Assembly: GCA_021014325.1 (NCBI GenBank)
Contig: CM037473.1
Coordinates: 25,658,822 to 25,722,821 of the forward strand
Direction: 5' to 3'
DNA: 64,000 bases
DNA from: Plazaster borealis
Taxonomy: Eukaryota > Echinodermata > Asteroidea > Forcipulatida > Labidiasteridae
The notes under the pieces were generated by a model. It had not been told where the DNA came from. It did not search any database and saw only the letters and a program-made list of their open reading frames with translations. Within the stretch, counting starts at the first letter, position 1. The number at the start of each line of letters is the position of its first letter. Shown piece after piece: positions 56,266 through 64,000 of the stretch. The translations under genes and the position numbers were made by a program.

Positions 56266-57095
56266 GACTTGAGTCCCACTTTAGTCCCAGAGTTTAGGAC
56301 TTGACTTACTTTAGACTTGACCTGAGACTTGCTGTAAATGACTTTTAGAGGTGACTTGAGACTTGCTGTGAAGGACTTTTAGACTTGACTTAAGACTTGC
56401 TGTGGGAGACTTGCTCCTTTGACTTGACATGAGACTTGCCATGAAGGACTTTTTTATCTTAACTTTTACTTACTGTGGAGGACTTTTTGACTTGACTTGA
56501 GACTTACTGTGAAGGACTTTTAGACCTGACTTGAGACTTGCTGTAAAGGACTTTTAGACCTGACTTGAGACTTGCTGTAAAGGACCCTTAGACTTGACTT
56601 GAGATTTGTTTTTAAACTTGACTTGATACTTGTTGTGAAGGACTTTTAGACTTGACTTGAGACTTACTGTGAAGGACATTTAGACTTAAGACTTACTGTG
56701 AAGGACTTTTAGATTTGACTTGAGACTTACTGTAAAGGACTTTTAGATTTGACTTGAGACTTACTGTGGGAGACTTGTTCCTTTGACTTTACTTGAGATT
56801 TGTTTTAAAACTTGACTTGATACTTGTTGTGAAGAGCTTTTAGACTTGACTTGATACTTACTGTGAAGGACTTTTGGGCTTAAGACTTACTGTAAAGGAC
56901 TTTTAGATTTAACTTGAGACTTACTGTGAAGGACTTTTAGACTTGAGACTTGAGACTTACTGTTAATGACTTTTAGACTTGAGACTTGAGACTTGTTGTT
57001 ACAGACTTTTTAGACCGAAGATTTGTTCTAAAGGAATTTGAGATTTGAGACTTGCTCTGAAGGAGTTTTAGTTTGAAACTTGAAACTTGCTTTGA
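56266..57095 (+). repeat. About 34-bp degenerate minisatellite
   Basis: The recurring words are TTGACTTGAGACTTACTGTG and AAGGACTTTTAGAC, about 22 copies with many length changes. Confidence 0.85.
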
Positions 57096-57488
57096 ACAAC
57101 AATTATACTTAAATAGAGCTGAACTTCAGAAATAACTCAAGCTGTTATCTTATTCATCAATGCACTATTTTAAAAATGATTTCATTAACTTGTTATTCTG
57201 ATGACATACACTTACCAACAATCTTGTAATTGACAGCAGCTGAGCATACCATAGGATGATGTAATATCCCCTATGGTGGCTCCATAAATTTGTACAAGTT
57301 TTAGTTCTAGTCATTATTTAATGATGCAACACTTATAAAGGTGTTTGTGAGCTTATAGGTTTGTCAATATTCATATACTTCGAGTTTGTGATTTAAGATT
57401 TTGTGAAGTCAGTAGGCGGGGTTGATTCAGGCTTCAAATTGCAATGATCTGATAAATTAATAGTGTACTGAAGAAAATAAATGATTTG

Positions 57489-57625
57489 GTGTTGAACAAA
57501 CAAATTGACCAGAGCGGGATTAGAACCAACGACCTCTGATTAACGTGCTGCCGCTCTTCCCACTGAGCTCTCTAGCCCTATGTTGGCGGTCTCCCTATTT
57601 TGTCAATATCTTGACAATATTTTGA
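57489..57625 (-). mobile_element. tRNA-Asn-like element
   Basis: Left end GTGTTGAACAAACAAATTGA, complement of the tRNA-like part (GGGATTAGAACCAACGACC, ACTGAGCTCTCTAGCCC), then GGCGGTCTCCCTATTTTGTC. Confidence 0.72.
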
Positions 57626-57837
57626 CTTTACCCAGTCGGTTTCCCTTAAATAAATCTGAAATTCTGTATACTTTTTACACTTTGAATCAGTTGTGGATGA
57701 ATTCATTAATTTTTTTTACGATGCAGTAAATTTTGTGAGAAAGCTATCGCTTCATTTATCTCTGTTTTAGGATTTTGAAAATGACTGGTTGATTTTGTCC
57801 ATTAACCGTTTGCATTTGTTTGCTTTCTAATTAACAG

Positions 57838-58242
57838 CCATCGTCCAAGTCTCAGCTTGGCATTGGAACCCAATCAACCCGCATTGAGTCAAAGTTTGGT
57901 GAGTCCAAATTTGGCGGGTCAAAGTTTGGCGACTCAAAGTTTGGAGGCTCAAAGTTTGGCGAGCCAAAAGTCATCGACTCAAAGTTCGGAAGCTCAAAGT
58001 TTGGCGATTCAAAAGTCACCGAGTCAAAGTTTGGTGACTCGAAGTTCGGAAGTTCAAAGTTTGGCGAGTCAAAGGTCACTGAGTCAAAGTTCGCAGGGCG
58101 CTCGGACCTCAAGTCATCAACTGATCAGCTGAAAAAGAAATCTGCCTTTGAGTCGAGATTCGAGAGTAAGGAGAAATTGTTTGGGGACAAGATGCCACCA
58201 GTCATGGATGATATAGAGGATGAGGATGCTCTGGAGAAGATG
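57838..58242 (+). CDS. SMTN: Smoothelin exon 8: SKFG pentapeptide array and start of repeat 3
   Basis: The acceptor is TAATTAACAG, phase 0; the donor is ATG/GTAAGT, phase 0; it is 135 codons. After PSSKSQLGIGTQSTRIE comes an array of five-residue units, SKFG plus D/E/G/S, with occasional SKVTE or PKVID variants (57886-58095, about 14 units). A charged stretch follows (KKKSAFESRFESKEKLFGDK), then PPVMDDIEDEDALEKM, the opening of smoothelin repeat 3; human SMTN has a very similar EDEGVLDKM at this place. Because the unit is 15 bp the opposite strand and another forward frame are also open, but only this frame joins the splice sites and the smoothelin motif. Confidence 0.93.
57886..58095 (+). 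repeat. 15-bp coding repeat (SKFG-x)
   Basis: About 14 units of TCAAAGTTTGGCGAS-type sequence within exon 8, encoding SKFG followed by D, E, G or S, with SKVTE and PKVID variants at regular places. Confidence 0.9.
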
Positions 58243-58493
58243 GTAAGTCTCCGCCTCCACTTAGATTAAGTCCCTGCTTAGTATATTTAATTTTGCTAAG
58301 CGAAAATCAGTGTGGGACCAGTTACAAGCAATTTACCTCACATTTCATATTGGCTGGTAAACTTGAAAGGCATTTTACACTGTTTTATGGTGAGGTGAGA
58401 GACTTGTAATATTCTTTTTCCATTTTCGTTAGGACTCTATCTATTGGAAAATGAGTGGATCACAAAACTGATTTTGACCTTTTAGCCCCCTCT

Positions 58494-58866
58494 TTAAAGG
58501 CACTGTACATGTTTGGAAATTGTCAAAGACCAGTGTTCTCACTTGGTGTGTCTCAACATATGCATAAAATAACAAGCCTGTGAAAATTTGGGCTCAATTG
58601 GTCATCAAAGTTGCAAGAAAAGGATGAAAGAAAAACACCCTTGTTGTACAAATTTGTGTGATTTCAGATAGGAATAAAAACTTCTTGCAAGAAGTTTTTA
58701 TTATTTGGGTGAGAAGTTACCTCTTTCTCAAAAACTAGGTTACTTCAGAGGGAGTCGTTTCCTACAATGTTTGATACTATCAACAGCTCTCCGTTGCTTG
58801 GTACCAAGTAAGTTTTTATGGTAATATTTGTTGTGAGTCATTACCAAACGTGTACGATACCTTTAA
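58494..58866 (+). mobile_element. TTAA foldback element, family A
   Basis: Starts TTAAAGGCACTGTACATGTT and ends ACCAAACGTGTACGATACCTTTAA. Confidence 0.85.
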
Positions 58867-59520
58867 GCTTTGTGTAAATCTTATCATTCAAGCACTTGAA
58901 ATTCCTAGTTCATAATCTCCCTACTTTCATTACATTTGTAGAAAAAGTCTGGTTTATATTGAAATGCAATGGAGGTCATTACACCCCCCTTATAGCCTTG
59001 ACCAGTTGCAACAAAAAATATCGCTTGAATAGCTGATGTAAGCGAATGTCATGAACTCTAGATCACATGTATCGCTATCGGAATTTGAAATTTGTTTACG
59101 ATTCAGATAAGTATGTTGTATTAAACGAAGACGGCCTGGTAGGATACCGGCAAATGCTATCCTAGCGATCACCCCCCCCCCCCCTTCAAAAAAAGAAAAG
59201 AGGTAGAAAAGAAGGGGGACTTTTAGCGACTTCAATTTGCCAGTAGGGATCGGAATTTATTCTGTAATTGCTCGCGTGTGACAGGTGATGCTGATGACAC
59301 CGTGAGTGGCCTGTTTGTCGCTTGGAGGTTGGATTTGTATAATGGTTGCATAAAAAGCCTGTGAGACACAGTGGGTTTTTTAAGGCGGCAAGGGCATTCT
59401 TTCTTTGCAAGAAAGAGGATTCATTGTTTTAGGGTGAAAATATGTGTCAATTACCTGAAATTTTCCCGCTGAATAATTAACCAATTCAGAACATTTTTTG
59501 TCATGACTTTATGCACCCGG
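58867..59520. other. Intron 8 sequence, nothing recognised
   Basis: A C run lies at 59171-59184. No gene or repeat seen. Confidence 0.45.
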
Positions 59521-59522
59521 AT

Positions 59523-59563
59523 CAGACCCAAGTAACCCTGCTCGTGAGCAGGTTACTTGGGTC
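59523..59563. repeat. Short hairpin
   Basis: AGACCCAAGTAACCCTGCTC and GAGCAGGTTACTTGGGTCT pair with one bulged base and a minimal loop. Confidence 0.8.
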
Positions 59564-59686
59564 TGAGCTGAGTGAGCCACGATAGTGACGTCAACGCTAC
59601 TTGAATCCACTGGGGTCAAACCTTGGTTGAACTGGGGAAGCCAATCGAGCGCAGCCTGAAATTGAATGTGTAAAAATGAGTTCGTG

Positions 59687-59840
59687 TAGACCCCTTGCAT
59701 ATGACGTCACAAGCTTGAACAGCGCCCTCACTGAGGTCAAAGGTAGACCTATCATTGGCTGAGAGTTGTGCATGGCACGTATGCGCTTGCACGTTTACAT
59801 TGTTTGACCTCAGCGATGGCGGCCAATGCAAGGGGTCTAT
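59687..59840. mobile_element. TA-flanked foldback element
   Basis: Ends TAGACCCCTTGCAT and ATGCAAGGGGTCTA are exact 14-bp inverted repeats. Related to the element at 7838 (GACCCATTGCA). Confidence 0.8.
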
Positions 59841-59845
59841 TGCCT

Positions 59846-60039
59846 GGGCCCAATTTCATAGAGCTGCTTAAGCACAAAGAAGTAGCTAAGCACAACAAAA
59901 TTATGCTGAGCAGACTAAGGTTACCAGCCAAACTACCATCTCACATGTACAATTTGTGACTGGTATCCTGCTCATTTCTGCTAAGCAGAAAATTGTTAAG
60001 CAATATTTTCTGCTTAAGCAGCTCTATGAAATTAGGCCC
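59846..60039. mobile_element. Foldback element, family E
   Basis: Starts GGGCCCAATTTCATAGAGC and ends GCAGCTCTATGAAATTAGGCC; almost symmetric throughout. Confidence 0.85.
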
Positions 60040-60880
60040 TGCTTGGTCAGTACCGATAATCATCGCATCCTTCAAGTTCCTATTTTTTTGTTTTTGTTTT
60101 TTGTTTTTTTTTGGGGGGGGGGGGTTCTTTTTTTTAACCCCTATTCCTGATAAAAATTCTTTGAGCCACATCTGATTTGTTCTGGGTTGTACCTTTCTTC
60201 AGAATAAAGCTGCTTTAAATCTAAATGCTGAGGGAGACACGCAATCGTTCAAGGGCAGTTGACATCTCCAGCTATAATCGTTTCTACAGGCACGTGTCCT
60301 CATCAGTTACTGACACATTCAATCACCGTATGGCTTTTTTTGTATGTGCAAATTGACGTCCAGTAAAATGAAGGCCTGAGAATGTTGACAACCTCATATC
60401 AATAGGAGAGTTTTGTATGCCACATTTGATTGCAATCCAGAAATCAACACATAATCAGCGAAGCGGACATGCTTTGACAATTTGATCTTGGATCAGGGCC
60501 AATAACACAAAGCCTGTTAAGCAGACATTTTCTGCTTATGGAGCTGGAGCTGCGCTTAGCACAGTTTTGATTCATAACCACTGCTTACCATAAGGAAATA
60601 GTATTCCTGCTTACTTGCCAGTGCTTCTTCTAAAAGATGCAACTCTATATATCATTTATAATTTCTTTGCTGGAACAAATTTTTCTGTTATTGTAATCAC
60701 CAAAATTTGATTACTGTTTTAAAATTAATAGTCTCTATGAAGTTTGCCCAAGGTTGTGTTTAGCTGTTATAACAAATTCAACTACAGATCTCAGATTTAC
60801 AAACTTGTTTTGCCTCAACTGTCAAATCTGTTCCATCAGCAATGAGCAATTGAATAACATGTGCCAATGTTATTATTATT
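60040..60880. other. Intron 8 sequence; decayed family E near 60497-60605
   Basis: GTTAAGCAGACATTTTCTGC and TGCTTACCATAAGG recall family E modules but the ends are lost. A G run is at 60113-60124. Confidence 0.45.
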
Positions 60881-61015
60881 ATTAGTATATATTTCTGGTA
60901 ATGAAACCAAGGAAGCCTTATAAGTGAACTTAATCACTGTAATCAAGGGTGCTTGCTGTGTGAACCAGAAACACTGGGGATACTCTTCCACGATAAGTGT
61001 TCTAGATTACAGGCT
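60881..61015 (-). mobile_element. SINE tail fragment
   Basis: TATTTCTGGTAATGAAACCA and TCTTCCACGATAAGTGTTCT match the tail module at 52500. Confidence 0.65.
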
Positions 61016-61487
61016 GCAAAAAAATCAGTTCATTCCTATTTCTGACAAGAGACAGCAATGAACAGGATCAAAAAGTCCTGGCAAAAGAGGGTGCCATTTG
61101 CTTGCGACAGTAGAGATTTTCGTACGGGATACAGTGATTTGTGTACATGGTGTACATTGTTTTAAATACATACACCATTTGTATGTGTACATGTAATAAG
61201 CTTTACTCGCACGGCTTCTTGCGTCACCATCTGTGGACTTGTAAAACTGGTGTTCCTATTTCTGAAGTTTCAATGTTGGCAGGTATGCTGTATTCTAGAG
61301 CAAGTTTAAGTCATTAACAGGGCAAATGACTGGGTAACAATGTTCAATACAAAGTGGCAAATACCGATGCAATATAATTGTCAGTTATTATTATTGTTAA
61401 ATGACAAACTTGTTATATGTAGCAATAAATCTTTGGTATGAGGATGGTATCAGCATTTGGTAAAGGCTTCCCTTTACGAAGGAAGGG
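61016..61487. other. Intron 8 sequence, nothing recognised
   Basis: No gene, splice or repeat signal seen. Confidence 0.45.
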
Positions 61488-61489
61488 TA

Positions 61490-61672
61490 GACCTTTGGTA
61501 ATTACTCCATAAATTAATGACCATAAAAACTTACTTGGTAAGAAGTACTACTCAAAAACGCTACCACCTTTTGAAATGAAAATTTCACAGGTTAGTTTAA
61601 TGGTTATCTACATTTATATAGGATTAAAACAATCAAACGCATCCAAAAACCCAAGGTATACTTTGCCTTTAA
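61490..61672 (+). mobile_element. TTAA element, family B, internally deleted
   Basis: The left part (GGTAATTACTCCATAAATTA to TAAGAAGTACT) joins directly to ACTCAAAAACGCTACCACCT, losing about 190 bp of interior. The right end is AAGGTATACTTTGCCTTTAA. Confidence 0.78.
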
Positions 61673-61702
61673 AATAATGGTTTTTTTCTCTCCTTTGATT
61701 AG

Positions 61703-61778
61703 TTGGAGGCGGCTTCTGAATTTGAAGAGAGGAAGAAGATCCGGGCCAGGCTCAGGGAAGTCCGCAAGAAAAAACGAG
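61703..61778 (+). CDS. SMTN: Smoothelin exon 9: rest of repeat 3
   Basis: This 76-nt exon begins in phase 0 after TTTGATTAG and ends in phase 1 at CGAG/GTACGT. It encodes LEAASEFEERKKIRARLREV then RKKKR, the best-conserved smoothelin repeat of the window. The FEERKxIRAxLRExRxxKR signature is diagnostic of the family. It follows LEKM of exon 8. Its size and phases equal those of exon 4. An internally deleted TTAA element ends only 31 bp upstream of the acceptor. Confidence 0.95.
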
Positions 61779-61992
61779 GTACGTGAAATTGTGGATCGGT
61801 AAATATACCCATACATGTGCCTGTTGTTTGGTATGGTCTGGTATGTGTTAGAGTGAGTCACATGAGAGATATTTCGACTGGTGGCAAGGCTAGCTTCACC
61901 CTTAGTCTATGGATTGGTTACATTTATGTGACATCTGTTCATACCGTCATGCTGTTGCTGTCTTTGGCAGGTTTTTCCTTCACACACGTACA

Positions 61993-62357
61993 TTAAAGGA
62001 ACATTACAGAATTGGTTTTTGCTAACAAAACAGTGTAAGCACTTTATATAATCCACCATATACATAAACTGACAAACCTGTAGAAGTTTGAGATCGATCG
62101 GCCATCTGGGTCACGAGAAAATAGTGAAAAACCGATTACACATTTGCATGTGTTATACAATGCATGAATAAAACGCTCATGAGCGATACACTCCAATCGG
62201 AAATTAGTTTTATTTATTTCTCATCAAATATGGCATTTCAGACAGAAATATTTCTAGGGATGTTTTCTACTATCATCATCATTAGACCGTGTAAGTTTTA
62301 TGTAAATCTGTGATCTTAAAGAAAATTTTAATTACCAGTTCTGTAACGTTCCTTTAA
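61993..62357. mobile_element. TTAA foldback element, family H
   Basis: Starts TTAAAGGAACATTACAGAAT and ends ACCAGTTCTGTAACGTTCCTTTAA. The interior resembles family C weakly (GGTCACGAGAAAATAGTG). Confidence 0.83.
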
Positions 62358-62509
62358 AGGGTTTGTATACGTTTGGTAATTGGAGCCCACTGTTCGTTTC
62401 AATCCTATATAGTTGTAGATACAAACCATAAAACTAACCTGTGAAAATTTCATTTCAAAAGGTGGTAGCGTTTTTGAGATATTGCCAAAAATCTGGAGCG
62501 GTTATGTGA
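62354..62509 (-). mobile_element. TTAA element, family B, truncated
   Basis: Starts TTAAAGGGTTTGTATACGTT, sharing TTAA with the preceding element, and stops after AAATCTGGAGCGGTTATGTG. Confidence 0.75.
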
Positions 62510-62689
62510 CATTTGGACGTATAACTTTGCTAGAGGGTTGCCCTTGGGGAAAGGAAAGTTGGGATTGATTTGGGGTTGGAAAGTGTAATGGTCAAGGTCA
62601 CATTGGTGAGTTAAGGTAAGTGGTTTCCAGACCATTACTCCAGTTAGAAATGCCTTTTAGACTTGTAAATTTTGGTGGGGGTTTCCGTT

Positions 62690-63202
62690 GGGGAAAGAAA
62701 AGTGGAGATTATTTTTGGGGTTAAAAGGTCAAAGGTCTAGGTCATGTTGGTGAGTTAAAGTCAACAGATCAAATGTCCAGGTTACAGTGCTCGGGTGTAG
62801 GAACTTGATATGGTGATATCTTAGGTTAGCTAGAATTTATTAAGGGCTGAGGGGTTTCAACTGCATCGTGGAGATTATTTTGGGGGTTAAAAGGCCAAAG
62901 GTCTAGGTCATGTTGGTGAGTTAAAGTCAACAGATCAAATGTCCAGGTTACAGTGCTCGGGTGTAGGAACACGGTTTGGTGATATCTTAGGTTAGCTAGA
63001 ATGTATTAAGGGCTGAGGGGTTTCAACTGCATCGTGGAGATTATTTTAGGGGTTAAAAGGCCAAAGGTCTAGGTCATGTTGGTGAGTTAAAGTCAACAGA
63101 TCAAATGTCCAGGTTACAGTGCTCAGGTGTAGGAACACGGTTTGGTGATATCTTAGATTAGCTAGAATGTGTTAAGGGCTGAGGGGTTTCAACTGCAACG
63201 CT
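62690..63202 (+). repeat. 166-bp tandem triplication before exon 10
   Basis: The word AAAGGTCTAGGTCATGTTGG starts at 62731, 62897 and 63063, an exact 166-bp period. Copies 2 and 3 are nearly identical; copy 1 is partly diverged at its left. The array ends about 50 bp before the exon 10 acceptor. Confidence 0.92.
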
Positions 63203-63251
63203 GTTATAATTTTTTCCGGATAACCGTCAAACTGTTCCCTGTCTCCAACAG

Positions 63252-63536
63252 AGGAGCAAGACAAGAAGATTGCCCAACAGCAGAAAAGCATCCAAGATGA
63301 CATACTTAATGAACGTGAAGAAGCCAAGGCCCGACGTCTCAAGGCCTTCGACAAATCACCGCTCAAGCCCAAGGAGTCCACCACAGCCGTGGCCCTTAAC
63401 AACAACACACAGTTCAGCAACAAGAACACAACAGTGGAGGACACGGATGGCAAGACGAAAACAAAGATGACCACATCGGTTACTGAGGGTCCGGGATCCA
63501 AGTCAGTCACCACGACGATGCAAAGCAAAACAGAAG
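63252..63536 (+). CDS. SMTN: Smoothelin exon 10 (last in window): helix and Thr-rich tail
   Basis: The acceptor is CTCCAACAG, phase 1, completing a Glu codon, and the likely donor is GAAG/GTTAAT, phase 1. It has 94 full codons. The first part is a charged helix (EEQDKKIAQQQKSIQDDIL then NEREEAKARRLKAF), followed by Ser/Pro/Asn linker and a Thr-rich tail ending SVTTTMQSKTE. Vertebrate SMTN has a comparable Thr-rich segment with TMMQTKT between repeat 3 and the CH domain, so the chain should continue into a CH-domain exon beyond the window. If the donor is not used, the frame meets TAA at 63539-63541. Confidence 0.88.
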
Positions 63537-63723
63537 GTTAATAGAAGTTCATATTTTGTATAACACTGACGTCGTCATGTTGGTGCAGTGTTTCCATCTG
63601 GGAGATGAACTGAGCAAAGGGGTAACAATTCAAACTGATGCCAAATTTGCGCAGGTTGCAAAGTGACAAGAATGCTGCCCTCGCACAAAATGCTTGATAA
63701 TTCCATCTTCACATTGTGAGTTC

Positions 63724-64000
63724 TTAAAGGGATTGTTTGCGTTTGGTAAATTGGAACCCACTGTTTGTTTCAATCCTGTATAGTTTGAGATATATACCGT
63801 ATGTGGTATAGGTAACCTGTGAAAAATTCTTTTCAAAAGGTGGTAGCGTTTTTTGAGATATTGCCGAAAATTTGAAGCGTTTATGTCAATGCAGGAAGAA
63901 TAATCTGCAATTGAAATGTACACAATCTGAGAAACATTACTGTCAGTAACGCTTCTCAGATTCAAATTTTTGGGGATAAAAACTGATATCTTTTTCCATA
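63724..64000 (-). mobile_element. TTAA element, family B, cut by the window end
   Basis: Starts TTAAAGGGATTGTTTGCGTT and carries AGGTGGTAGCGTTTTTTGAG and CAATCTGAGAAACATTACTG. The right end is outside. Confidence 0.8.

Larger units (their letters stand above)
6758..63536 (+). other. SMTN: Smoothelin-family gene, partial (ten exons)
   Basis: The span covers ten exons joined by nine introns of 579, 1490, 1008, 555, 11213, 881, 32466, 3460 and 1473 bp. All have GT donors and AG acceptors, and phases run 1-0-0-0-1-1-1-0-0-1-1 from the first acceptor to the last donor, so the frame stays open over 1217 codons. The three smoothelin repeats and the long Ser-rich middle match the family plan seen in vertebrate SMTN (two repeats near the N-terminus, one just before the CH domain). 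The family associates with actin stress fibres in contractile cells. The initiator exon is not found and no CH domain is present, so both ends are incomplete. Identification rests on remembered family motifs, not on a search. Confidence 0.88.

Noticed and set aside
57857..58132. Alternative frame in exon 8 (ALEPNQPALSQSLVS...)
   Set aside because: It does not join neighbouring exons and lacks the smoothelin LEKM end; it is open only because of the 15-bp unit.

Overview
This is eukaryotic genomic DNA, AT-rich and dominated by introns. It looks like an invertebrate deuterostome, most likely an echinoderm and perhaps a sea star. The lineage call is a judgement from the repeat landscape: short foldback elements inserted at TTAA, tRNA-derived SINEs, CR1/L2-like LINE tails and many minisatellites, together with the gene content. 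No database search was possible. Nothing prokaryotic was seen: no operons, no CRISPR and no intact rRNA or tRNA gene.

I recognise one gene, on the + strand. It is a smoothelin (SMTN) family gene covered by ten consecutive exons between 6758 and 63536. Every exon has AG/GT borders and all intron phases agree. Together they give 3654 nt, or 1217 complete codons plus two split codons at the ends. The polypeptide carries three smoothelin repeats of the type LEKM-(x)n-ERxxIRAxLRExR. The first is at exons 2/3, the second at 3/4 and the third at 8/9. Each repeat is interrupted by a phase-0 intron at the same place. Between repeats 2 and 3 lies a long disordered region: a Ser/Lys/Glu-rich 18-residue repeat array (exon 6), a Ser/Thr-rich linker (exon 7) and an SKFG pentapeptide array (exon 8). 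The 5' end of the gene is missing or unrecognised. The C-terminal calponin-homology domain expected for smoothelins is not in the window, so the gene probably continues to the right. Smoothelins bind actin filaments in contractile cells.

Layout: 1-6757 is upstream sequence or intron with SINEs, a tRNA-Asn-like element, a TTAA element and a 1.8 kb array of a 45-bp unit. Positions 6758-11025 hold exons 1-5, with 30-bp and 64-bp arrays in the introns. Positions 11026-22238 are an 11.2 kb intron with 28-bp and 23-bp arrays and several mobile-element remnants. Positions 22239-25371 hold exons 6-7. Positions 25372-57837 are a 32.5 kb intron packed with a 27-bp array, a 72-bp array, about twenty foldback elements, SINEs, a LINE tail and a 34-bp array. 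Positions 57838-63536 hold exons 8-10, with more TTAA elements and a 166-bp triplication. The final 280 bp are the start of another TTAA element.

The most unusual material is (a) the periodic exon 6 and exon 8 repeats, including LKKEE motifs that resemble the beta-thymosin/WH2 actin-binding core; (b) several TTAA-flanked foldback families with a common terminal trinucleotide, one caught inside another element with a clean target duplication; (c) an intron minisatellite that seems to have grown from the end of a piggyBac-like element; (d) a foldback element enclosing a tRNA-Asn-like sequence; and (e) dispersed hairpin-module repeats next to a hammerhead-like motif.
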